Source of the DNA: an uncultured Acetatifactor sp.
GTDB taxonomy: Bacteria > Bacillota > Clostridia > Lachnospirales > Lachnospiraceae
Direction: 5' to 3'
Length of the DNA: 64,000 nt
Assembly (NCBI GenBank): GCA_910589655.1
Contig: CAJUTJ010000145.1
Location: forward strand, 1 to 64,000
Part shown: piece by piece, positions 15,944 through 23,901 of the stretch
Layout: each line of letters begins with the position of its first letter
How positions within the stretch are numbered: position 1 is the first letter of the stretch
The notes under the pieces: model-generated
What the model was told of the DNA's origin: nothing
The model's database searches: none
What the model saw: only the letters and a program-made list of their open reading frames with translations
Made by a program: the position numbers and the translations under genes

Positions 15944-16543
15944 TTATATCACATTGATACTGTTATTGCTTCCGGCAGTATTCGCAGAGATTTCCTCCAA
16001 ATCCTCCATGGGCTGGAGCGCCTGTCTGTTGGATTGTATCACCTCTTTATACTGATTCAGGGAACCCAGCAGATTTTCGTAATGATTGCTTGCGGACTGA
16101 ATGGAAGACAGAATAATGTTTTCCAGTCCGGCCAGCTGTTCTTCCGTGTATCTTGCCGCCTGCATCCGCAGTTCGTTTGCTTCGATGGTGGCCTTGTCCA
16201 GTATTTCCTGTGCCTGTTTGGATGCCATTGTAACCACCTCGTTTGCCTGTGCATAAGCCTGCTGCATGATTTCATGCTCACTGATCAGTTCATTCGTCTT
16301 AATATTGGTCTCATTAATCAATGCCTCCGCTTTTGCCCTTGCATCATTCAGTATGGCTTCCTTATTGCTGATGATCTTCTGATAGCGCTTGATTTCATCA
16401 GGAGTCTTCATCCGCAGTTCACGGAGCAGTTCATCGATTTCATCCTTATTGACAATGATCTCTGAATTGGACATGAACTTAGGCTTACAGCTCTCAATAT
16501 ATTCCTCTAATTCATCAATTAACTGTTCAATCCTGCTGCTCAT
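15944..16543 (-). CDS. Coiled-coil protein of unknown function
   Basis: About 199 residues, almost entirely helical with long heptad-like runs (ISNKEAILNDARAKAEALI, NEVVTMASKQAQEILDKAT). Similar clostridial proteins downstream of coaD are often labelled ATPase or ATP synthase B-like because of coiled-coil similarity; I see no Walker motif or membrane segment, so that label is not supported. The layout, with a short folded head and a DivIVA-like coiled coil, would suit a cytoskeletal or division-linked adaptor, but this is only inference. The ATG at 16543 has GAGGAG six bases upstream; coaD ends 10 bp before it, so the two share a transcript. Confidence 0.75.
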   Translation of the reverse strand: MSSRIEQLIDELEEYIESCKPKFMSNSEIIVNKDEIDELLRELRMKTPDEIKRYQKIISNKEAILNDARAKAEALINETNIKTNELISEHEIMQQAYAQANEVVTMASKQAQEILDKATIEANELRMQAARYTEEQLAGLENIILSSIQSASNHYENLLGSLNQYKEVIQSNRQALQPMEDLEEISANTAGSNNSINVI

Positions 16544-16553
16544 TAAATTCTCC

Positions 16554-17042
16554 TCACCTCTTGATCTGATATTTCTCATAAATCAAATCAGCCACGAAAT
16601 CAGGGACACATTGGCTGATATCACCGCCAAAGCAGGCAATTTCCTTCACGCTTGAGGAACTGAGGTAAGCATATTCCAGACTGGTCGTCAAAAACATGGT
16701 GTCAAGCTTTCCCTTGGAAAGCAGGCGGTTGGTCTGGGCTATTTGAAGCTCATACTCGAAATCGGTAATGGCGCGCAGTCCTCTGACGGCAACATGAAGG
16801 TTGTTTTCAGCGGCATAATTGATCAAAAGCCCGCTGAAGCTGTCCACTTGTACATTGGGGATATCTTTTGTAGCCTCTTCTAGTATCTTAACACGTTCCT
16901 CCACAGAAAACAACGGTGTCTTCACCTTATTGTTCAAAACGCTGACAATCAGCACGTCAAAAATCTCCGCGGCACGTTTAATGACATCCAAATGACCATA
17001 GGTTACCGGATCAAAGCTTCCGGGATAAACTGCTCTCTTCAT
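16554..17042 (-). CDS. coaD: Phosphopantetheine adenylyltransferase
   Basis: A 162-residue enzyme transferring AMP from ATP to 4'-phosphopantetheine, the penultimate step of coenzyme A synthesis. AVYPGSFDPVTYGHLDVI contains the nucleotidyltransferase TYGH motif near residue 16; VRGLRAITDFEYELQIAQTN and YLSSSSVKEIACFGGDIS (the ISSSxVRE-like loop) are also diagnostic. The length is typical when initiated at the ATG at 17042, preceded by AGATAGG. rsmD lies directly upstream, the usual rsmD-coaD pairing. Confidence 0.96.
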   Translation of the reverse strand: MKRAVYPGSFDPVTYGHLDVIKRAAEIFDVLIVSVLNNKVKTPLFSVEERVKILEEATKDIPNVQVDSFSGLLINYAAENNLHVAVRGLRAITDFEYELQIAQTNRLLSKGKLDTMFLTTSLEYAYLSSSSVKEIACFGGDISQCVPDFVADLIYEKYQIKR

Positions 17043-17136
17043 AATCATACCTATCTGCGCGTTGCGGCACGCATGAAATCCCCAAAAGCAAGCTTGGGGT
17101 ACATGAAACGCAAAACGGGAAGTCAAATACGCTTTT

Positions 17137-17697
17137 TTATTCAACTTCTTCCTTCTTGCGTATAAACATATGTTTATTGGTCTTATATTTCTTTTCTTTT
17201 TCCACTTTATAGCCCATTGTTTCCAGATAAGAAAAATCCGTATCCAGCGCCGCTTCCACCACGATTAAGGTATCCTCGGTAACATATCTCATATTTGCCA
17301 ACAGCGCCAGAGCATTTTTTTCATATTCGCAATGATAGGGAGGATCCATAAAAATCACATCCACTACATTTTCGAAAATACCGGACAGTCCGCCGATTAC
17401 ATCCTGCTTTAATACTATAGCACGGTCTTCCATTTTCGTAAATGTAAGATTTTGCCGAATACAGGCTATGGCTTTCGGTGCATTTTCGATAAAGTATGCC
17501 TTTTTTGCGCCTCGGCTCAGCGCCTCAATGCCGATTCCTCCGCTTCCGCTGAACAAATCTACAAAGACAGCGCCGGGAATGTATGCCTGCAGCATATTAA
17601 ATAAAGTTTCTTTAATCCGGTCTGCCGTAGGTCTGGTATCCAATCCCTCCGGCGCCTTTAACGGAAGGCTTCTGGCTGTTCCTGCAATTACTCTCAT
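17137..17697 (-). CDS. rsmD: 16S rRNA (guanine-966-N2)-methyltransferase
   Basis: A 186-residue SAM-dependent methyltransferase that modifies G966 of 16S rRNA in the assembled 30S subunit. MRVIAGTARSLPLKAP and RPTADRIKETLFNML are the family N-terminus; DLFSGSGGIGIEALSRG is SAM motif I (about 46-62), and FMDPPY is the catalytic motif IV. GAGGGAAT precedes the ATG. It is paired with coaD downstream. Confidence 0.95.
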   Translation of the reverse strand: MRVIAGTARSLPLKAPEGLDTRPTADRIKETLFNMLQAYIPGAVFVDLFSGSGGIGIEALSRGAKKAYFIENAPKAIACIRQNLTFTKMEDRAIVLKQDVIGGLSGIFENVVDVIFMDPPYHCEYEKNALALLANMRYVTEDTLIVVEAALDTDFSYLETMGYKVEKEKKYKTNKHMFIRKKEEVE

Positions 17698-17811
17698 ATT
17701 CCCTCACAATCCGCTGCCGTCAGAGCAGCACACTCAAAATTCGTTTCTTCTTTTCCGCCATGCCCGCGGCGGTACCGGCAGTCAATAACCCGCTGTCTGC
17801 CGCCGGATTGT

Positions 17812-17868
17812 TGATCCTCGCGGCATTCGCCAAGCCACGGCACATGGCTTTATGCCTGTACTCACGGG
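17812..17868. repeat. Dispersed repeat matching 3741-3806, just after parC
   Basis: On the minus strand, right after the parC stop, come GTGAGTACAGGCATAAAGCC and then GGCTTGGCGAATGCCGCGAGG. The plus strand at 3741-3806 carries the same blocks with a different centre. The block GCATAAAGCC/GGCTTGGCG is self-complementary in part. It is probably a mobile or duplicated palindromic sequence, and may serve as the parC transcript end. Confidence 0.6.
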
Positions 17869-17870
17869 AA

Positions 17871-20123
17871 TCAATGAGAAGAGTGCCGTATTTTGGTTCC
17901 CTTGCCGTCGCGCTTGGCCAGTTTCAGGTCATTCAAGGTAATCGGTTTCTCTTTATACACAATCTCTTCGTTATCCATAACCTTTGTATAGTAGACCGCT
18001 TCCACGGAATCCTTTGCACCCAGCTTCATGCCGCGGACACCGATGGCTCCCTTTTTCTTTTCCGGAATCTCCTCGATGAGGAAACGCAGGAAATATCCTT
18101 CCTTTGTCTGTAAGATAATATTTCGCTGCTCCGACAATGCAATGACGCTGACTACACTGTCCCCCTCTGCCAGCTTTGTGGCAGCCACTGTGCGTTTTGC
18201 CACGTCAAATTCCCCGCCGTCCACCAGCTTCATCATGGACTGGGCCGTGACAAAAACAAGCTGGCGCAGGTTTAATTCCGTCTGGCTGGCAATGTAGACG
18301 ATCTGTTCCTTCTCGGAATTGAAGTTGCTTACATTGTCTATGGGCGTGCCCTTATCACGAAATTTTCCAAAGGGCAGATCCATTACCTTGATGGTATGCA
18401 GCTGTCCGGTATCGGTAAAGAGACAGACTTTTCCGGTGTTCTTGCAGGTGAGCACATATTTGTTCTCCCCGTCGGCAGCCTCCTTGTTTCTCTCATAGGC
18501 AGCCATATCAATAGTTTTGGCATAGCCGAAGCGGTCCATCAGGAACATGACCTCCGTCTCTTCCACTTCTTTTTCCTTATAGACGGCTTCTTCTGCGTTT
18601 TCAATGAGAGTTCTGCGTTTTCTGCCGTATTCTTTCTTATATCCGTCCAGTTCGTTCATGATGACCTGAGCCATGGAATCCCGGCGGTCTAAAATATCCT
18701 CATAGCGATAAATATTGGCCATAGTTTCCTCATGGTCGTTGATCAATGCCTCAATCTCCAGACCGATCAGCTTATACAGCCTCATTTCCAGAATTGCATT
18801 TGCCTGCTTTTCCGTAAACATCAGCTGTGTGGCCATAATCTTGGACTCTTTCGATTTGAACTTGATTCCGTCAATCTTTCCTTCCACCAGACATGCCTTT
18901 GCCATGGCCCGGTCTTTGGAACCCCGCAGGATTTCGATGATCAAGTCGATTACATTGCAGGCTTTGATAAGCCCTTCCTGAATTTCCTTCTTCTCCAGTT
19001 CCTTTGCCAGAAGATTGGTATATTTTCTGGTGGTAATCTCAAACTGGAAATCCACGTTTGCCTTGATAATGGCTTTCAGCCCCATGGTCTCCGGCCTGCC
19101 GTTATAGATGGCAAGCATATTAACGCCAAAGGTATCTTCCAGCCTTGTCTTCTTATAAAGCAGGTTCACAAAGTTTTCCGGGTCTGCGTCCTTGCGCAGT
19201 TCGATCACAATGCGGATGCCTTCCTTGGAAGACTGATTGGAGATATCCACAATGTCCTGCGTCTTCTTTGTCTCCGCAAGGGATGCCACATCGGAAAGAA
19301 ATTTGGAGATATTGGCGCCTATCATTGTGTAAGGGATTTCGGTAATGACCACATTGGTTTTGCCGCCTTTTATTTTTTCAAATTCCACCTTGCCCCGGAG
19401 TTTGATTTTTCCTGCCCCGGTCTCATAAATATTCAGCAGCTCGTCCTTGTTGGTGACAATGCCTCCTGTGGGGAAATCCGGTCCCTTTAAGTGGCGCATC
19501 AGTCCCTTGGTGGTAATGTTTTCGTCCAGCATGTAAGCTTTTACGGCATCAATAACCTCGTTCAGGTTATGGGGCGGCGTGCTGGTGGTCATTCCCACGG
19601 CAATACCCTCGGAACCGTTTACCAAGAAATTAGGGATTTTAACGGGCAGAACCATGGGTTCCTTTTCCGTCTCGTCAAAATTGGGTATAAAGTCCACCAC
19701 ATCTTTGTCAAGATCTCCTAAAAACGCTTCCTGAGTCACCTTTTGAAGCCTTGCTTCGGTATAACGCATGGCAGCGGCGCCGTCGCCCTCAATATTGCCG
19801 AAATTGCCATGTCCGTCTATCAGAGGCATTTCCTTCTTAAAATCTTGGGTCATGACCACCAGCGCATCGTAAATGGAGCTGTCCCCGTGGGGGTGGTATT
19901 TACCCATGGTATCTCCCACGATACGGGCGCTTTTCCTGTAGGGCCTGTCATAACGGATGCCCAATTCGTGCATATCATAAAGGGTTCTGCGCTGTACCGG
20001 CTTTAGCCCGTCCCTGACATCGGGCAGCGCCCTTGCAATGATAACGCTCATGGCATAGTCAATGAAGGATTTCTGCATCTCCTCGGAGTATTCTGTTTTT
20101 ATAATTCTGCTGTTGTCTTCCAT
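17871..20123 (-). CDS. parC: DNA topoisomerase IV subunit A (GyrA/ParC family)
   Basis: About 750 residues, the DNA-cleaving subunit of a type IIA topoisomerase. Seen: ARALPDVRDGLKPVQRRTLY, then HPHGDSSIYDALVVMTQDF (quinolone-resistance region, with Ser at the drug-contact position) and AAMRYTEARL with the active-site Tyr near 120. In the C-terminal beta-propeller, only a degenerate gyrase box-like EKKKGAIGVRG is visible rather than a full GyrA box, which favours topoisomerase IV (decatenation) over gyrase. Neither the gyrase nor the topo IV label is proven by sequence alone. The ATG at 20123 has GGAAGG upstream; a TTG start 18 nt earlier is less likely. It is co-transcribed with parE, 34 bp away. 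Confidence 0.88.
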   Translation of the reverse strand: MEDNSRIIKTEYSEEMQKSFIDYAMSVIIARALPDVRDGLKPVQRRTLYDMHELGIRYDRPYRKSARIVGDTMGKYHPHGDSSIYDALVVMTQDFKKEMPLIDGHGNFGNIEGDGAAAMRYTEARLQKVTQEAFLGDLDKDVVDFIPNFDETEKEPMVLPVKIPNFLVNGSEGIAVGMTTSTPPHNLNEVIDAVKAYMLDENITTKGLMRHLKGPDFPTGGIVTNKDELLNIYETGAGKIKLRGKVEFEKIKGGKTNVVITEIPYTMIGANISKFLSDVASLAETKKTQDIVDISNQSSKEGIRIVIELRKDADPENFVNLLYKKTRLEDTFGVNMLAIYNGRPETMGLKAIIKANVDFQFEITTRKYTNLLAKELEKKEIQEGLIKACNVIDLIIEILRGSKDRAMAKACLVEGKIDGIKFKSKESKIMATQLMFTEKQANAILEMRLYKLIGLEIEALINDHEETMANIYRYEDILDRRDSMAQVIMNELDGYKKEYGRKRRTLIENAEEAVYKEKEVEETEVMFLMDRFGYAKTIDMAAYERNKEAADGENKYVLTCKNTGKVCLFTDTGQLHTIKVMDLPFGKFRDKGTPIDNVSNFNSEKEQIVYIASQTELNLRQLVFVTAQSMMKLVDGGEFDVAKRTVAATKLAEGDSVVSVIALSEQRNIILQTKEGYFLRFLIEEIPEKKKGAIGVRGMKLGAKDSVEAVYYTKVMDNEEIVYKEKPITLNDLKLAKRDGKGTKIRHSSH

Positions 20124-20157
20124 TTGCTTTTTACCTTCCAACCGCTCTTATTTTACC

Positions 20158-22080
20158 TTACACATCCAGCTCCGCTTCCTGAGCGTGCTTATAGATGAAT
20201 GCCCTGCGGGGAGGGACTTCCGTGCCCATGAGAAGCTCCGTCATCTCGGAAGCCATACGTGCGTCTTCAATCTCCACCAGTTTCATACGCCGTGTCTCCG
20301 GATCAAGGGTGGTTTCCCAAAGCTGCTGCGCGTCCATCTCGCCCAAACCCTTGTAACGCTGAAGCGTAAAAGGGCCTTTGTGGGTTTTCCTGTATTTTTC
20401 CAGTGCCTTGTCATCATAGAGATATTCTTCTTTTCCCTTGCTGGGCATGGCTTTGTACAAAGGGGGCATGGCAATATATACATGTCCCTCAAAGATCAGC
20501 TCGGGCATAAACCGGTAAAATAAGGTCAGAAGCAGTGTGGAAATATGGGATCCGTCCACATCCGCATCCGCCATAATAATAATTTTGTCATAGCGCAGCT
20601 TGGAAATGTCAAAATCATTGCCGTAACCTTCCGAAAAACCGCAGCCGAATGCATTGATCATGGTCTTGATTTCGGCATTGCCCAGCACTTTGTCGATGCT
20701 TGCCTTTTCCACATTCAGAATCTTGCCCCTGATGGGCAGAATTGCCTGAAACATTCTGTTTCTCGCCGTCTTCGCGCTGCCTCCGGCAGAATCTCCCTCC
20801 ACAATGAATATCTCGCACTTGGAAGGGTCTTTTGATTCACAGTTTGCCAGCTTCCCGTTGGAATCAAAGGAAAATTTCTGCTTGGTCAGCATATTGGTCT
20901 TGGCCCGTTCCTCGGTCTTGCGGATCTTGGCGGCTTTCTCCGCGCAGGAAATAATATTTTTCAGCGTCTCCAGATTCCGGTCAAAGAATCGGGTGATCTC
21001 CTCCCCCGTCACTTTGCTGACCACCTTTGCCGCATCCTGATTATCCAGCTTGGTCTTGGTCTGACCCTCAAACCGGGGGTCGGGATGCTTGATGGAGACC
21101 ACGGCCGTCATGCCGTTGCGTACATCGGCGCCGGTAAAATTGACGTCCTTTTCTTTTAAGATACCAAGTTCACGGGCGTAAGTATTAATCACATTGGTGA
21201 ACATGGTTTTAAAACCGGTGAGGTGGGTGCCTCCCTCGGAATTGTAAATATTGTTGCAAAAACCCAGAACATTCTCGTGGAATTCGTTAATATACTGGAA
21301 CGCTACCTCCACGGAAATTCCCTCGCTCTCACCGATGAAATAAATCACATCATGGATGGCCTCTTGGGATTTGTTCATATCCTTAATAAAACCTACGATG
21401 CCCTCCGGTTCGTTATATGTAATTTTCTCCGGTGTTTCTTTTCTCTTGTCCTGAAAAATGATGGTCAGCTTAGGGTTCAGATAGGCCGTCTCATGGAGAC
21501 GGCTCTTTACGTCATCCTCCTTGAAACGAGTTTTGTCAAATATGGTGTCATCCGGCAGAAAATTGATGGAAGTCCCCGACTCCCTCGTCTTCCCTATGAC
21601 GGGAAGAAGCCCGTCCACCAGCTCTACCACGGGATTCCCTCTCTCATAGGAATCCTCGTAAATGCATCCCCCTGTCTTGACCCGCACGGTCATACGTGTG
21701 GAAAGGGCATTGACCACGGAGGAACCTACACCGTGAAGGCCGCCGCTTGTCTTATATGCCGAATTGTCAAACTTACCTCCCGCATGCAGTGTGGTAAATA
21801 CCAGACGCTCCGCACTGATTCCCTTTTCGTGCATTCCTACGGGAATCCCTCTTCCGTTATCGGTCACTGTGGCGGAGCCGTCGGCCTCCAAAGTAACGGT
21901 TATGGTATCGCAGAAGCCCGCCAGATGCTCGTCCACCGAGTTGTCTACAATTTCATATATCAAATGGTTTAAACCTTTTGTGGAGACACTGCCGATATAC
22001 ATACCGGGGCGTTTTCTCACCGCCTCCAACCCTTCCAGCACGGTAATGCTGGAAGCATCATAATTATCTGTTTTAGCCAT
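20158..22080 (-). CDS. parE: DNA topoisomerase IV subunit B (GyrB/ParE family)
   Basis: A 640-residue ATPase subunit. The GHKL ATPase domain shows EIVDNSVDEHLAGFC, DNGRGIPVG and SGGLHGVGSSVVNALS; the TOPRIM domain shows IVEGDSAGGSAKTARN and the metal-binding DADVDGSHISTLLL; the tail RYKGLGEMDAQQLWETT is the conserved C-terminus. The pairing with the GyrA/ParC gene downstream lacking a clear gyrase box leads me to call it topoisomerase IV. Upstream is a 750-bp gene-free region filled with palindromic repeats. Confidence 0.9.
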   Translation of the reverse strand: MAKTDNYDASSITVLEGLEAVRKRPGMYIGSVSTKGLNHLIYEIVDNSVDEHLAGFCDTITVTLEADGSATVTDNGRGIPVGMHEKGISAERLVFTTLHAGGKFDNSAYKTSGGLHGVGSSVVNALSTRMTVRVKTGGCIYEDSYERGNPVVELVDGLLPVIGKTRESGTSINFLPDDTIFDKTRFKEDDVKSRLHETAYLNPKLTIIFQDKRKETPEKITYNEPEGIVGFIKDMNKSQEAIHDVIYFIGESEGISVEVAFQYINEFHENVLGFCNNIYNSEGGTHLTGFKTMFTNVINTYARELGILKEKDVNFTGADVRNGMTAVVSIKHPDPRFEGQTKTKLDNQDAAKVVSKVTGEEITRFFDRNLETLKNIISCAEKAAKIRKTEERAKTNMLTKQKFSFDSNGKLANCESKDPSKCEIFIVEGDSAGGSAKTARNRMFQAILPIRGKILNVEKASIDKVLGNAEIKTMINAFGCGFSEGYGNDFDISKLRYDKIIIMADADVDGSHISTLLLTLFYRFMPELIFEGHVYIAMPPLYKAMPSKGKEEYLYDDKALEKYRKTHKGPFTLQRYKGLGEMDAQQLWETTLDPETRRMKLVEIEDARMASEMTELLMGTEVPPRRAFIYKHAQEAELDV

Positions 22081-22230
22081 CAGAAAATCTCTCCTTATAG
22101 TTTCTCAATGCTTATTCTTTTTTTTTTTGCTGTTTTTTGCTTTTTCTTATTTCGTTCCTGTATTTTTACCATGCAAAAGCATAAATCCTGCAGGAAAATA
22201 TTTCCGAATTCCGCTCATGGGTCATATTTT

Positions 22231-22290
22231 ACCATATCAGCAGAAAATCAAGCGCGAACGCAGTGAGCATTTGATTTTACCTGATATGGT
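22231..22290. repeat. 60-bp palindrome, family AAATCAAGC, copy 3
   Basis: ACCATATCAG (22231-22240) and CTGATATGGT (22281-22290) are perfect inverted arms; inside are AAAATCAAGC, the centre GCGAACGCAGTGAGC, and ATTTGATTTT. The inner block matches 13165-13197 and 13299-13336. It lies 150 bp upstream of parE. Confidence 0.75.
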
Positions 22291-22413
22291 AACGAAAGAA
22301 TCTTTCAGCGCGAAGCGCGGCAGACGCGCAGCGGCTGGATTCTTGAGTGTATTTTACCATAAACATTGCCTTTTGTAAAAGGAAAAACACAAAAGAATGT
22401 TCGATTGGGATTT

Positions 22414-22664
22414 GCCAAGTTATTGTTCTCTCGCTGCGACTCACAATCCCATGGAGCTAAAGCTCCGAATGAGAAATGCCGTATTTCAGTCATTTCTCGG
22501 TGTGAGACTTAGAGTTTCTCTGCGAAACAGCCTCTGCTGTGAGCAGTTAGAAACTCTTCTCACACTAATTCTGCGTGATAAACCTTAGACAGACATGCGC
22601 GAAATCGCTGTTATGCGATTTCTGTGCATAGGCTGCTGTGAACGAAGTGAACAGTAACTTGGCC
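22414..22664. repeat. MITE-like palindromic element, long copy (about 250 bp)
   Basis: The left end GCCAAGTTATTGTTC is repeated in inverse orientation at the right end as GTGAACAGTAACTTGGCC, giving terminal inverted repeats of about 17 bp. Inside are nested hairpins: GGAGCT/AGCTCC, GAGAAATG/CATTTCTC, GAGTTTCT/AGAAACTC, GTGTGAGA/TCTCACAC and GAAATCGC/GCGATTTC. The right third (from about 22573) matches copies at 42797-42896 and 60589-60721. No transposase is encoded. Together with the palindrome at 22231-22290, this occupies most of the parE-degV gap (22081-22828). Confidence 0.7.
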
Positions 22665-22755
22665 AAGGGACGCCTGTATACTGCAAGTTAATAAAAGTTA
22701 TCTTTTGTACGAATGTAGCAGGAAATATATAGATTAAGAAAGTTTTGCGTGTGCA

Positions 22756-22790
22756 CAAAAACAAAGAATGGCTCCGTCCCCGCAGGAGCC
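22756..22790 (-). terminator. Rho-independent terminator of degV
   Basis: On the minus strand, GGCTCC (22785-22790), a 9-base loop and GGAGCC (22770-22775) are followed by ATTCTTTGTTTTT. It lies about 40 bp after the degV stop. Confidence 0.85.
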
Positions 22791-22828
22791 ATTTCCTTAC
22801 TATTTGTATTTTCGTTCAAATATAATGC

Positions 22829-23698
22829 TTATACTTCAATCTTTTTGCAGCAGGCGAAAGCCAGCGCACCGGGGCCGATGTGGCAGGCAACACTGAGAGA
22901 CAAAGGATCCACGTGGATATCATAGCCGGGAAACAGCTGCGCGATTTCCTGTTTAAAGGCTTCCGCCGCCTCTTCGTTATGTGTGTGTGCAATCTGTAAC
23001 CAGATATGTTTGTCTTCCGTCAGACCGCCGAACCGTTTCTCGATATCGTTCCGGATGGCATTAATCATCGTTGTTTTGCCTTGATTAACGGTTCGCGCCT
23101 TGGCAAAGGCATCCAGCTTATCTCCCTGAATCTGGAGTACCGGCTTTAATTTCAGCATAGTGCCGATAGCGGCGGCCGCAGGCGTGATTCTTCCGCCCTT
23201 TTTCAGATAATACAAAGTATCCAGCATAATATAAATGCTGCTGTTATACTTATCCGTCTCCAAGAAATCCTTGATCTCTTTTGCGTCCATCCCCTTGGCG
23301 GCAAGTAATTTTGCGTCCAGACAGGACTGGCGCTGGGTAACGGAGATCCTTTGGTTGTTCACTACCTGAACTTTACCCTCGTAATCCTGCGCCAGCATTA
23401 TGGCCGACTGGCAGGAGCCGGACAAACCGCTGCTCATGGGGATATGCACAATCTCGTCATATTCCTTCAACAGCCTGTCCCACAATTCCATCACGGATTC
23501 CGGAGAGGGCTGGCTGGTGCCGATCTGCGCTCCGTCAATCAGCTTTTCATAGAATTGCTCCTGAGTCAGGTCTATATCCTCATAAAAAGTTTCGTCATTG
23601 ATCATAAAAGGCATGGGCAGGACATAGATGCCCATCTCTTTTGCGCTTTTCTGTGAAATGCCGCTGTTACTGTCCGTGACAATTGCAATATTACTCAT
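22829..23698 (-). CDS. DegV family fatty-acid-binding protein (FakB-like)
   Basis: A 289-residue DegV/EDD-fold protein that binds a single fatty acid. In the fatty acid kinase system such proteins (FakB) present the acyl chain to FakA for phosphorylation. Characteristic features are IVTDSNSGISQKSAKEMGI at the N-terminus, IGTSQPSP near 60-67 with the Thr-Ser that contact the carboxylate, and PMSSGLSGSCQSA near 91-103. FakA is encoded three genes away on the same strand, across recG. AAGGATATT precedes the ATG, and it has its own terminator. Confidence 0.92.
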   Translation of the reverse strand: MSNIAIVTDSNSGISQKSAKEMGIYVLPMPFMINDETFYEDIDLTQEQFYEKLIDGAQIGTSQPSPESVMELWDRLLKEYDEIVHIPMSSGLSGSCQSAIMLAQDYEGKVQVVNNQRISVTQRQSCLDAKLLAAKGMDAKEIKDFLETDKYNSSIYIMLDTLYYLKKGGRITPAAAAIGTMLKLKPVLQIQGDKLDAFAKARTVNQGKTTMINAIRNDIEKRFGGLTEDKHIWLQIAHTHNEEAAEAFKQEIAQLFPGYDIHVDPLSLSVACHIGPGALAFACCKKIEV

Positions 23699-23901
23699 AA
23701 TATCCTTGTTTCCCTCACTTCTCTGTCATTCATTTTGATAAATTTCCCAATCCGCTTCCGGTCTCGGAACTGCAGTTCTTCACTTCCGGAAACATTACTC
23801 TTACCGTAAATATCCTGAATCTTGCCGGCGGAATCCGCGAGGCGTTTCGTGCATGGCGGCGCCATCGCACGGAGGCTAAATAATTATAATCTATTTTAAT
23901 G

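Noticed and set aside
15944..16543. ATP synthase subunit annotation for the coiled-coil protein
   Set aside because: No membrane helix or ATP-binding motif; similarity is limited to coiled-coil character.
17871..22080. Calling the topoisomerase pair gyrA/gyrB
   Set aside because: The A subunit shows only a degenerate gyrase-box-like sequence, and the pair resembles topoisomerase IV of clostridia; the alternative is not fully excluded.
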